A DNA stretch of 64,000 nucleotides from Gyrodactylus bullatarudis. Lineage: Eukaryota; Platyhelminthes; Monogenea; Gyrodactylidea; Gyrodactylidae. Made by a program: the position numbers and the translations under genes. Positions 43,801-56,300 of the stretch are shown one piece after another; position 1 is the stretch's first letter, and every line of letters starts with the position of its first letter. The notes beneath the pieces were generated by a model. That model saw only the letters and a list, made by a program, of their open reading frames with translations, ran no database searches and was not told where the DNA came from. The stretch spans positions 62,001 to 126,000 of the forward strand of contig SSNU01000081.1 in the NCBI GenBank assembly GCA_012064415.1, read 5' to 3'.

Positions 43801-45284
43801 TTCTCTGAACTCATAGATTGAAATGCCCTAATTTTGGTCAGATTAAATCGTTGACTATCCGGGTTTAATTTTTGAGTTTTCATGGCTAATTTCTTTATTC
43901 AAAGTTCAACTAGAGCAAATTGATATGATAAATTCTTTACTGAAGCTTAAAGAAGAAGAAATAAAAAGTAACTTGCAAGAGATGCGCAAATAAGACGATA
44001 ATTATCTATCTTTATATGAAATGAAAGGGGATTATCATCATATTCAGCTGTTCAGATCTGTTTAATGCCTTATTGTTTTTGTTGCTCATGTCTCCATTTA
44101 AATATAAGCGTACCTCGTTCTATCTATGCCTATAATCCGATAATGAACATCTTTTTATAATTTATACATCCATCTTTAGAAAGTACAAAAGTTGAATTAA
44201 TTGAGCAAGAGAGGACGATTATGATCAAGGGAAAAATCTTTCTTCAGGACTACAAATGGGAAAGATAAAAAAGACGATGAATGAGGTAGATTAATACCCA
44301 TCCACTCCCCCTTTTAATATCTCGTGAAAACAACTTTTTCCTTCATTACATTTATTTTTGAGCACATGAGAATTCCGTGCTCAATGATTGTTTTTTTTCC
44401 TTCTTCCTACTGAGAACGAGTGTTGCTTGCATAGGGGAAAGCTGAAATGAAAAATCTACTGAAGCAGAAGTAAAGTTTATCTTATTATTGAGAGAAATCG
44501 TTTAACCGGAGAAGATTTTGTCTTTCATCATCTTTGAGGAAAAGTCACTTTTCACAATTCTGAGCTGATTCTCAAATCTTCTCAAAATTCAAAAACTGTC
44601 AAGATTAGTAAATAAACCGTTTTTACAATTCATGCTAGACTGTAGTTCAAAGAAATTTGATTATTTTGACTATAGTATTTACATTTTAACTCAATCTTAT
44701 CAGATTCTGAAGATAACTAAAAAAATTGCATTGAATTTTGATCAGCAAATTAAAAAGTTTTAAGACTAATGCGAGTCCTCAGAGAGTTTGAGGTATTTTC
44801 ACTTATAAAGATTCTCAACATAAGAAATGGCTAGCAGTCTGGAAGAGGCTAGATGACAAGAACATGATAATGCTTGTTTAAGAAGAAGAAAAAGAAATTG
44901 GCAACTTTATCCCTAACGCTGTACACAGAGACTTTTTCTTAAATTTTTATAAAACATTGCTTAAAATAACACAGAAATTTCCCCAGTTAATAAGGAATCT
45001 TTTATATCAATGTTTGTTGAAATGGGATAGGTAAGAAAATGTATAAATTTCTCTCCCATTACATGTGAAAGATGGATGACATGTGTTCAGAAGGCATGAT
45101 GATGAAGAAAATATATTATCTTATGCGAGAAAATGCACATTTATTAAGCAAAAGTGTTTGTGGAAATAGTTTTATTAGAGCGTCGTTTAAACTGGCTTCA
45201 AAACTAATTCAAGGATAGCCATTTATTCATTGGAAAAAACAAATTATTTTCTAATCAGGCGATTAATATTACTTGCTTTTATTT
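40866..45284. other. Non-coding gap
   Basis: No supported exon. A TTAACCCTTTCGGGTCCGAG piggyBac-like end lies near 42176. A fragment resembling the MITE interior (TTTTTATTGATTTTAAAGTG) is near 41405. A GC-richer patch at 42690-42790 has AATAAA followed by a polypyrimidine stretch and could be part of a solo LTR, but no pair was found. Confidence 0.35.
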
Positions 45285-45800
45285 ACTAAATGTACATTTC
45301 TCTATGGTTCATCAGTAGTGACACATAAATAAGGATATAAGTTTAAAATTCATTGATAATAATTATAATTATTTACAAATATTGAAAGAATTATATTAAA
45401 AGTTGAATATAATGTAATCTAAAAAAACACCTAAACTCTCCAATAAATAGCAACTGTGAAGAGAAAAGTGAAAAAGCTCAGATAGGCCATGGTAATTGAA
45501 GATTATAGGAGTCATTTTTCTGAACACAGAGATTCGGCTTAAAGTGATTGATGAAGAATTTCTCCTTCACCCACAAATCCGTGCTGCCATCACCTGCATT
45601 TCTATATAAAATGGAAAAATTAGAAAATAAAGTATCAAGGTTATCTTGTTTGGTGTGTCTGGCCACCGCCGTTTCCATCTTTAGGTGTTCATTTGATCTG
45701 GTATTTAACTTTCTGATGGTGCGTTCTATATAAGAAGCTCCACAGTCACATATATAAAATAAATGAGGGCTAATTGCAGTAATTCTTCTGAATGACAAAG
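45285..45800 (-). mobile_element. Penelope-like element: GIY-YIG endonuclease and 3' tail
   Basis: The ORF 45478-45798 reads HLFYICDCGASYIERTIRK, then NTRSNEHLK, ARHTKQDNLDTLF, FSILYRN, and ends KEKFFINHFKPNLC. The order Y-I ... Y-I, R-x2-EH, and a Glu in the final helix match the GIY-YIG endonuclease at the C-terminus of Penelope-like retroelements. GIY is replaced by FYI, YIG by YIE, so activity is doubtful. The stop is followed by a tail (45285-45477) shared with the copies at 2.9 and 35.7 kb. The reverse transcriptase is missing. Confidence 0.65.
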
Positions 45801-48251
45801 AGACTGAGGGCTTTTTAACATTGGTGAAATGAAAAAGAATCCCTTGCGGTGTTCAAATTCTGGTTTTTAATGTCAACTAGCTTTCTAAAAGCCTTACTTT
45901 TTTAATATAAAATTCGTGTTAGAAATAACCTGAAACTCGAATATATTGAATTTCTTATGATATATTTCAAATGAGTGTAAATTTTTGTTACTTTGAGGTT
46001 TGAACATGGTAATTAATTGATTTTTACTGATCGTCCATCTGATATTGTCACGTGATCTCGATCTTTTCAAATTAGATAAACATTTTTCATGGTTGTCAGA
46101 GTGTGTAAATCTCCAGTGTTAATATTAGTATTTGATTTTATCTTTATTTCCTTTCAGGACGGCTAATGCATTCTTCTTTAGCAAAATGATCTCGTCATCT
46201 ATGCAGAAGAATGCAAACTCTTCTAACTCTATTTTACAGTAGCGATATTTTCAATTCTTTGTTGTTCTCAAATGAGATGTTTGACCGTAGACAATGATGT
46301 TTTTTTCATCCTTTGACCTTAAATGATTCAGTGGAAAGAATGTATCGTTGCATGAAAATAACTTTTACTAAAAAAATCCATTATAAAAGCGTCGGGATTT
46401 TTTAATATTATCACTAAAATATACGCTTGTTTTCTGCAATCTTCCAATCTCTAAAATTTCAATAAACCCAATCTAACTTCTCTTCAGAGGTTTTCAAGAA
46501 TTTTCAAATACCTTTTCTAAACTATCTTCTAATCCTGTATTTCCAAATTAATTTTCCAGATAGTATAAATACATAGGTCTGAGCGCAAACTTTGAACAAT
46601 CTGTTGTGAATCATTAAATAAGTGTTTTTTAGAAAAAAATAATGATTAAAAATGACGAACTTAAGCACTGTACTATAAGATGAATAAAGGCAGGAGCTAT
46701 GATCTGGATCATTTAAAAATAATAAAATGATCTCCAAGTTCATAATTAGGAATTATAATTCATTGCCTTTTATTTGAGATAAGCAATTACAAGCAATATT
46801 GAAATATAGGAAGATGATTTCTAACCATCGTTTGAAACAATAAAAAGTTTTATTTTGATTTACATTTGAGATAAACCTTGCCTTATGGTATAAAAATTTT
46901 TATTGCTGGATCTAAACAGATTTTTTTTGGAAACTTGCTCTTAATTGTTTCCTGTTTTGGTTCATGTAATCTTGAGATATAAGGGAATAACTGATGAGAT
47001 GAGGGAAGTCCAAAGTCCAGACGGTTTTTCCGATCTGGACAAATAGGACTACCCCCTTCTCTGGGCTCTTTGCTAATCAGAATGAATAGTTTTTAGTTTA
47101 GATTGAAAAATGTTGAAATCAGAATTCCTAACTAGCTCTGAAAAAGGTATAGATAAAACTGAAGAGATTTAAGAATCTATGCGTTTCATCTCGCTGAAGA
47201 AGAGCATCTCAGTACCGGAAGGTTTGGAAGAGACTTTGGTAAAAAGTTGGTTGGATTTACTTTTACTAATATTTATTATTCAACTAAGTTTAACTATGTT
47301 CTTTAAGGAGAGATGATCTTTTGATGGAGGATCACAGCTAATTATGTTATTAACTCTATTGAATTTACTAATTTTCTTAAGGACAATGCCATCTTGTTCC
47401 ATTGTGCCTCTATCTGAGAAAGATACTTTTAGCCAAGATTAAAAGTCATTTAGTAGCAGCAAAGTAGAGAGATCCATTGTTATTATCTCTTGCCTTCCTT
47501 TCTATTTAACTATGTTTTTGATTTAGATTCATTAAATATGTAATTTTCTGTGGAATAGCTCTGGGATTACCTACAGTTTATTTTGCATTTTTTATAAATA
47601 AAAAACAAATTATTTTTTCAACGTTATATCATTTAGAGGGAAATCCCACAAGGACGTAGATCTCGGCTAAATTTAAAACTTTACAATGTACTTGTAATTA
47701 ACACTAGAAAATTTCTCCTGTACTCAAAAACTACTAGATTGGTAAAGTGATTTTGTATTATAAAAACCGAAAATATTCTGTTAATTTCAAAGATAAGAGA
47801 TTTGCAAAAGGAAGTTCTTGATTATGATTAAAGTTGGTTGACACGATTTTAAAAAAGAATCTCAATTTTTCCATAAAGAATTTTGAATATTATGAAGAGA
47901 TGATGGATTTCACACCATTCTGTCTACTTTCATCATTCGAGAAAATAAATCGACGCTAAATTCCTTTATTTTGAAATTTCGAGCTGAAATATTTAATATT
48001 TTTGAATTCCTACATTAGTTTTAATATAGAAAATGGTTGACCAAATAAAAAAATGTGCCAAAGAAAAGTAAAACTGGCCAGAACTCCAAGAGAAATTGGA
48101 GAAAAATTAAAACAATAACTCCAAAAAAAGATAGATGAAGCTTTGGGAAATTCCTGTTACTTAATGCTGCTATATGAGATGAACGAAAAATCCAATTTAA
48201 AAATATAATACTGGGAAGAAAATTTAATTGCCAAGAATCGGAAAATCTAAC
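45801..48251. other. Non-coding gap
   Basis: A GGGCTTTTTAACATTGGTGA block just upstream of the endonuclease ORF recurs near 51370, so it is probably more Penelope-like debris. A TCAACTAGCTTTCTA near 45882 resembles a MITE end. No supported gene. Confidence 0.35.
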
Positions 48252-48392
48252 TAATTGAGAATTCGTTGTTAGACCCTTGACCAAGGATAAGAAACTGGGC
48301 TTGTCCATTAAGGCTCTCACGTCCGGGACTCGGGCCCAATTCTTCAATCTCTCGAACAGAGTGTCCGAATCATCAACATTTGTCTGGGTCTC
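48252..48392 (-). CDS. Isolated coding exon, 47 codons, family uncertain
   Basis: A strong polypyrimidine acceptor (TTTATTTTTCCTCCCCAG) opens a GC-richer exon that stays in frame to a GTTAGA donor; 141 nt, a multiple of three. It encodes ETQTNVDDSDTLFERLKNW then ARVPDVRALMDKPSFLSLV. The second part is an amphipathic helix pair faintly like an L27 helix (L-x-x-P-x-F-x-x-L). The start ETQTNVD resembles a motif in the linker ahead of PDZ4 of PATJ (memory only). It lies on the same strand and upstream of the PDZ gene, so it may be one of its missing 5' exons. Confidence 0.5.
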
Positions 48393-51300
48393 CTGGGGAG
48401 GAAAAATAAAATCATCAGTAATTTCTCGCACGTCTTTCAAATTCAAAATTAGATCAAAAAGTCTAAATAAACAAGATTCTTTATCAATGAAAATAGTTTT
48501 TTTTATTGTTGATTGTTGCCTCCGATTCGTTTTAGGAATTCTGAAATACTTCTATAAAGTTTTTTTATTTCTATAATCTTATGCTTCGGAGTTGCTCCGA
48601 TCGCATATTTCTTAACTATCATCTTAAATCACCAGAATACTAATTTACTCTATTTAAAAGTAAAAATACACTTTGAAATATTCGCATAATTTTAACTATA
48701 ATTTCATCGGATCGAGGTGGCCATAGAGTTTCGGTTGAAACATGATTTCAGAAATAATTTTGGTTGATATATAGAAGAGAATTTACTATTTTACTCCGGA
48801 AATTCAGAATATATTTAGTTTTCCTTTTCAACGATGAAATAAGCTCATGACCATTTAAATTTACAGACATTTCAGATCATCATTAGACGAAAAATTTGAA
48901 TTAGATAATTTTGCCAATAATGGCAGATTTCTGTATACTTCTGTAGGCGAATTCTAATTCTTTGTCTTACACTGATCCCAAATATCAGCATTTAATTGCT
49001 ATAAATCTTCGAAATCGATAAAAATTCTGAGCTCAAAATTTTAAAATAAAAAATGGAGATTTGCTGTATTTTCGATAAATTCGAAAAACGGCCAAAATTC
49101 TTTTTATAACTTTTATGAGGCTTTACTTGTGTACTATTGATAGAATAACTTTGTTCCTAAAAGATTAATCCTTTGAAGAAATTTTTATAATCGAAAATAC
49201 TCCTTAAATCTTGTGAATTAATTAATACAGAAGATTCTTTTTTGTCAATCACTTGGGAATTTATATCACAGTGTCTATTGATGAATTCCTAGGCAAGGCA
49301 TAGGAGAAAGAGTCTACAAAAAGAAGGGAATTGAAATCTTGAAAAGAGAAGGAGATAAGACAAAGTTAATCTGATTTCTAATCAAGACACTTTTTACATA
49401 AAGATAGCTATTGTTAACAACAATTTTCAACTGAAGATTTAAACCTATTTATAGTTTTAGGGTTCACTCGTCAGAAGGTGTTTGAGTTACACCTTGAGTG
49501 TTTTTATTAATTTTAATATTTACTGAATTATCAACAATCCAAAGAGTTGACTGAAATTCGACTCTCATTAGAATTAAACAAATTTGATTAATTTTGATCA
49601 TCGAAAAATTCATTAGATCAAATCAAAAATAGTTTTGAGCTAAACGTTCGAAAATAGGATTTTGGAGCCAACTCAAACCCTCAAACGTCCGCATTTTTAT
49701 CCAGATTTTTATATCGATTGGCAAAAATTATCTAAATGTGAAAAAATAGTTGTAAAATCCAAAAATTCTTGACTTAACAAGCTTTATATGTGTCACGTTC
49801 AAAGTGGAAACTCGGTGTACACATTGAACAGTTGATGGTGTACACTGTACTCTTTGAACATAACAATTAAACGTACAATGTGTAAACTGGAAAATTTTTT
49901 AAAATCTTCAATTACAAGTTCTAAGCCCTATTTTGCCGATATCAATTGGGTTGTGTACATTCAACTGAGAAAAAGTAAATGTTTTACACTTGATTAAGTT
50001 TCAATCTTTCGACCACAGTGTATTCGTCTAAAGTAACCCATAAGTCTGAATTTGAGAAACCTCTGAAAAGGTTCTGGTTTGACATTTGAAAACTGCAAAG
50101 AAGTCCCTATTCTCTATCTATCCAAACCGCCTCAAAGGAAGCTTCATTTTTTCGAACTTTGAACTCGAAATTCAGTTCCTAAACGAAAATGAGGTTATGC
50201 ATTAGAACAGATTTAGCATAATTGATTTCTTTCTGTTATTGTGATCCTAAAAATCATCTTTTGGTCACACTCACACTTGGTGGTTAATCAACAATTAAAT
50301 CTATACTCTTATCATACTAATACAGTATTTATTGAACAATACTCATTTTATGAAAAAAATATGCTTTGTAAAGTTTGATTTCAGCTCCTCTAGAACCATG
50401 AATTTGCCAAATTTCAACTACTGAGTATGAAATCTTATTTCGGAGTCTAGGAAAATTATCCTGAATATTAATTATGTATATTTAAAAAGTAAACTTGTTG
50501 CGATAAGAATCAAGCAAGAAAAACTTGTTACATGCAATATCAGACAAGCGATCAATTTGTTAAAAGATAAGTGGACGAAATGAATGCATTACCTTTGACA
50601 ACAGGAAAAATAAAAATACAGATGTTTATGTAAAATACATATAGTAATCTTGTATTTTTCAACTTTCAACAACATGTTAATGTTCTATGGGAAAGTTAAT
50701 TTATTGACGAAATAGAAAGAAAAGGTGGGCTATACTCTTGGAATGTAGCTTTCATTAATAATGGAGTATTAACTCAATTGACAGTTCAAGAAAATGGTGA
50801 AAAGTTCAACTTTTTCGACTTGTTGATATCATTTACTCTTCGTAGGATAATACTGACAATCTTTATCAAGAATCTCGGTTCTATACATTAACCCTTCATG
50901 TCCCATTATTCCACCAGGGGAATAAAAGACTTTTTCGAGCGATAATTTGAACTGAAAGATACTTCAAATACTTTTTTCTCCCATAATTAGAAAGGAAATT
51001 ACAAAAATACGCATGGCTCATAACTTACTTAAAGAAGCATGATAATTTAGTCAAATATTTAGAGCGTTATTTGGTAACCTATTTGCTGAGAAAAAATAAA
51101 ATAGCTTTGCATCGTAAAAAAACCACTGTAGATTCCAAATACGCAATCACCACATCGATATCTCTCAAAGTTTAGAAGATCTTTTAACTGATGCATCGGC
51201 TTTCAAAAAAGAATTCTTATTTCGTCATTAAAATACCCAATATCAAGGTTTTCGCTTCAGCTAAACCCTAAGGCTTCTCTTTGAATTTCGCCTAATGAAA

Positions 51301-53090
51301 ACGATTTTCTTGTTGAAAAGGGCTAATCTCTAACCCCTTGTATTTTTCAGTCGTGAATTAGATGTCAAGGGCTTTTTTAACATCAATAAAATGAGAACGA
51401 ATCCCATTAAAACTTTTGAACTAAAAATAATTGTTTTAAACTGACTGTCTATTGTGCGTATTTTCACACCAAATAGATCTGAGACTTGAGGGTTTAAAAA
51501 TTGTTTCGATGCTGTTGTTTCAAGAAACAGAAGATTTCGATTTCCCTGTCTGAGATGATTTTATTAATTGCTGAGATTAACTAAAAACTACTCTTTTTCT
51601 AAAAATCACCTTTTTTAAATTCTAAAGGATTTTTAACCAAAGCGGAACTTCTCTCTTCTAAAAGTGGGCATTAATCTTTGTGGGATTGACAGGTGTGATT
51701 ATGCAAAGTTAACAAACTATTATAATCTCACCAATTTCCATAGATTAATTCTCTATTCACTTTACAAGTGCAAGATCAGTTAGATTGAAGAGAAAATCCT
51801 AATTAATTCAAAGTAAACTCTATGGGAAAATTTATTCAACATTTATAGTGTATTATTCTTTTTGTATGCAGAGAGAAAAATAAACAAGATATTTCTGCCA
51901 GTACTAAACTCTATGCATTGCTCTACATACTAAAGGCATTCTTTTGTATTTATACATTTTGATTGACAACCGATTGTATTTCCCTAGGATTATAGGTAAT
52001 CTTGATTAGGTTATGTTATGTAATAAATAAGGATTAAATCATCAGATATATATTACTACTCCTGTAATATATACATCTTGCAAGTAGTGGAAGATTTTGG
52101 AGATAAGAAAATTAGATTGTTTTCGACATTCACGAGTAAAACACTTGACACCTTTCTTGAATCTAAACCACTAAAAGTGATCAAAACATCGGTAATCAAA
52201 CCTACAAGTGTCAATCAAAATATTTCAGAAAAGTAGAAATACTTTCTGTTAACCATTTCGGGGCCGATGGACATATATTTCCAATTCTCAATATATTCGA
52301 ACCCTTGTAACTCTGATAGGTTGGCAGATTTCAGGATCAGGATTAAAGTTTAAATTGAAGCCCATAACGTGATCTTGCATTTGTAATAATTTTGGCCAAA
52401 TGGTTTTGTGAAAATTGTGGAATATGAAAGAGTTAAAGAACTGATTTGCTCTGCATAATTACTCCCGATAAATTTAGAGCGGATTATATCAAGTGCGGTC
52501 TCTTGAGACGATTACGCCAACGAATAAACTCTTACTTACTCAGAGTTGTACTTATTTTTTGAATTCTTCATAACTGAAAATTCTCGAGAACATTCGAATC
52601 AGGATTACATCTCGGTATTTGGATCAAAATCCTGATCTGAATGAAAATACTTTATCAAAGTCTAAACATAAAAATCGAATGAATCCTTGAGATGTGATTC
52701 ACTATAAATTAACCATATCGTGATTACTTTGTGACCGATTCTAATCTCGATAAAAACTTTATTCGCTATACAATAATGAATGCAGTATTTAGAGTTTATT
52801 TTTAATTTATGACTCTCGTTAAAGGATGTATATTAGATTTATTTTTAGATTTAGATAATGACATAGATAACAGCATTTTAGTTAAACCTCTTTATATGTA
52901 TTTGCTAGAAGCGTTACTTATCTATTATTTTATGAATTCGAACATCTTGTCACTTTAGACCAAAAAAATAGACCAAATTGATTGAGAATTTAGTCTTAGA
53001 ATTTTGCGATTTTTATTCAGTTTTGGAGATACTGCAAAAAATGAAATCATCAGAAACTGTAGTTACTAAATTCATCAAAATCATTTTGAG
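48393..53090. other. Non-coding gap with MITE relics
   Basis: 48890-49100 is a decayed copy of the 58417 MITE (shared TTTGTCTTACACTGATCCCA and AAATCGATAAAAATT). 50886-51235 is a TTAA MITE, listed separately. TTAACCATTTCGGGGCCGAT near 52250 is another piggyBac-like end. No exon supported. Confidence 0.4.
50886..51235 (+). mobile_element. TTAA-flanked MITE, piggyBac-type
   Basis: Starts TTAACCCTTCATGTCCCATT then ATTCCACCAGGGGAATAAAA. Body matches 39635-39960 (CGATAATTTGAACTGAAAGA; TAGAGCG). The other end is not clearly defined. No ORF. Confidence 0.5.
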
Positions 53091-53109
53091 AAATTGAATA
53101 AATTAATTA

Positions 53110-53285
53110 TTACAGTTTATCTACAATTAAGATTATTTAATTCTAGGTGCTTGGATAATATTTACCTCAGGTTCGTAATTTTTCGTAATGCATCAGCCCA
53201 TGTGGCTGAATATTATAGTATACAAATGGATCGAACAGTGACTAGTACGAAAGAAACTCCTAGAGAATTTTGGACTTGTCAGTAT
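53110..53285 (+). repeat. Dispersed repeat shared with 16.8-17.5 kb
   Basis: See 16843-17470. This copy is contiguous where the other is interrupted by 422 bp. The translated stretch has CTTGTCAGTATGCTACAACC and a GTGACT-rich continuation but no domain that I recognise. Confidence 0.5.
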
Positions 53286-53345
53286 GCTACAACCTGGCAT
53301 GGTAGTCATTCACGGTCGGATCCATTTATCAGGTATATGGGCTAA

Positions 53346-56300
53346 TTCATTATCGAATAAGATGAACCTGATTCTGCTCTTTTCAAATTTTTACAATAAC
53401 TGCGCCAATAATAGACTCACTTGGTCATTTATATTTAAGCAGACTCTGCCTAGAAAACTAATCTTAATTGCTTCAGACTTGCTTTACCCATGACATCACG
53501 AAACGTTTTTGTTCTTCGGATTAAAGTCACATGTTTCATTTCTGTTCATTAATTTCATTCTCATACTTTTTGAAGGAGTAAAACTTTTTTTAAACTTTTC
53601 GGAAGTGAATGCTTTTCTCAAGATGAAATTTGCCTTTTTCTTACTCCAACTATTTTCCTGGCATTGTTAGACTCACATAAATTCTCAGACATGATCTCCT
53701 TCTGAGGCGTTAGTTAATTAAATCATTCTTTGACAGTTTTGTTTTTTTCTATGCCACTGCTATAGTTATATCCCCCTATAACACCCAGTAGCAAAATGAT
53801 TTAAATTTTTTTTCGATAAATTTCTCCCCGTTATCGTTTTCACATACGTCATTTTAGAGAGAGAAAAATTATTATTTTTTTTGACATTTAAAAATAATTA
53901 CAATGAAATTAATGGCCAAACTATTTTTGTCGAGTGAAAATAGAAATTTTGTGCAAACGATGAACAAAGTTACCTATGATGAATAAAAATAAGTGTCGAA
54001 TAGAATGTCTGAAAGAAATTATAGCTACACACACCAAGAACTATTTGTTTAATAGGGCATTTTCAATCTTTTATTTTGAAATCTTCTACAGTTAGACCTG
54101 TGACTTATGAACCAAAATTTACGCTCTTCCCCTTTTTAATTTAGTTTTCGTAATCATCCTCGTACTTTTAAGCTATTTTCACATGTGTCAATATAAGAAA
54201 AATCTCCTCTGCCATACCAAACAGCATCAAAGAAATATTTGAATATTTCACTTTTTCACTTTAAAAAAAATGCTCAAAATTTTCTTGTTTTATTTTAGAA
54301 TGAAAATCAATGTGATAAATTCTAAAATAATGCGGCTATTTACGCTGAATTTGGGAACTTTAAAATTTCACTAAAACGTCCTTACAAACTTTGCGCCATT
54401 TTTGAAATAACCGTTTATTTGAATTGATCTCAAAAAATAATTTTTTTCTAGATAAGTTGTAAATTTCCTTTGTTTTTTCCGTTAAGCAGGTTGCTTTAGC
54501 AAATTTCAAAATTTTTTTTACACTCTCCTTTATGTTCTGCCCAGGTTTTATTTTCGTTTAGATCAATCAAACCATATCAAGAGATTGGTTATTGAAATAC
54601 CTGGCCAAATCTCTAATTTGAAGAGGCTTTATCTAAAACCCTAACTACTCTAAATTTATGGGTTTCGATCTGAATTTTTCAATGAGGTGTAAATAATTTT
54701 TTCAACATTTCATGACTATTCAAAAAGTTTTGAATTAATTTTGATTAAATAGTATTTTCTTTTCAAAATCTTGTCTAGAAATAACTGTAAACCTGTCAAT
54801 AAGCAATTTCAATTTTATTCGATTATTATTTATTCAAATTGAAAAATTACAACATGATTGATTGAAAATATAATTTCTTATACAAATAAAAAATGGGATT
54901 TTATTTAAATCAAGTGATCCTTTGGTTAAGAAGCATATTTGTGAATAAAGCATTGGAAAGTACTGATGAGAATAGTTAATTTATTTCTGCTTTTCGGTGA
55001 GTTAGGTCTGAAAGTCATTAAAAATAAATTTAAAAATAAAATTTGTGATAAACTCGTCATTCTTTTCAGAGGTTTTAGATCATCAAAATTCTACAAAATA
55101 GGTATAAAACAGGTTTCTTGGTTAAATCTATCAAGCCTAGCCTACATTAGACTGTTGTTTAGAGTTTTTATTTTTAAAGTTTTCTAATTCACACATTGAG
55201 TGATGATTTTTTGAGATTTTTGGAACCTCTATTGTCAAATTCCAACCAATTATCTAATATTGATCAGAAGTCTCAGTATTCAATCGCATGACAATTAATT
55301 TTAGAACTAATATATAGACTCAACAGGTACCTAGAGATGAATTGACGACTTGTATATTTGTAATACGAACGAAAGGTTTACGTCTCAAGAGACATCTCTA
55401 ATTTGAAAAGACATAAAAATATTATTTTTAATGACGAGTGATCTCTTTCATCCATCTCTAATAATTCTGATACTGTATATTGAATAATCTTTAATGAGCA
55501 TCGAGAATGATACACTCTAGAACGTTATGTTTCTTCATTACTATTAATAAAAGCCTTAGAAATATACAAATGAATCAGATAAAAGATCCATTGGGACTCA
55601 CCTCGAGATATTGAGGATTACTCATCAAAGGTGTCTTTAAAATAATATTTTTCCATACATGAAATTCCTTCGATTACTCATTTTTTACTCTCCTACGTCG
55701 TACATGTAATCAAACTAATTAATTATTTATTGCAACAATAATCACCATCTTTTTGAGCATTTTTATTTAATTAACAAGCTTGTATTTTTTTACTTCCTCT
55801 AAATGAGTTAAAACTTGAACGAAACAGAACTTGATATTTTGAGTTTGGATCAAGATACACCTTGAAGTATTAAAAAATTAGTTTTATAATAAAATTTATT
55901 TAAACCTTAAAAAATTCTCAGCCATTGATCATCAGAAACAAAATAATGTTTATGTATTTTCATGATCTCATTCCATCTACTTCATATCCTATTGAGTAAA
56001 TATGGACATTTTTCCACGTTCTTGAAATATGATCTATTGTTTAATTTACTGCAGTCTGTAAAATAACAAAGCGTTAATAATCAAATCAGAAAATTAATTC
56101 TTGTTCCGACTTTTCCGGTAGAATGATGAATTCTTTTATTATTCGAAAGGGTTTGGCCACAATAAAATAATGGTCTAGGCATTGTTATTTGTTAGTCTTT
56201 AATATCTGTATACATGATAGAAAAAATGGGAATTTTCATGGTTTGATTTTCCAAAACTTTAACCGATAACCTGTAAACTTTGATGAAATCTTTTAAATAA

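Noticed and set aside
53094..53493. Two overlapping plus-strand frames as a gene
   Set aside because: The first coincides with a dispersed repeat also present at 17 kb with stops; the second has no features.
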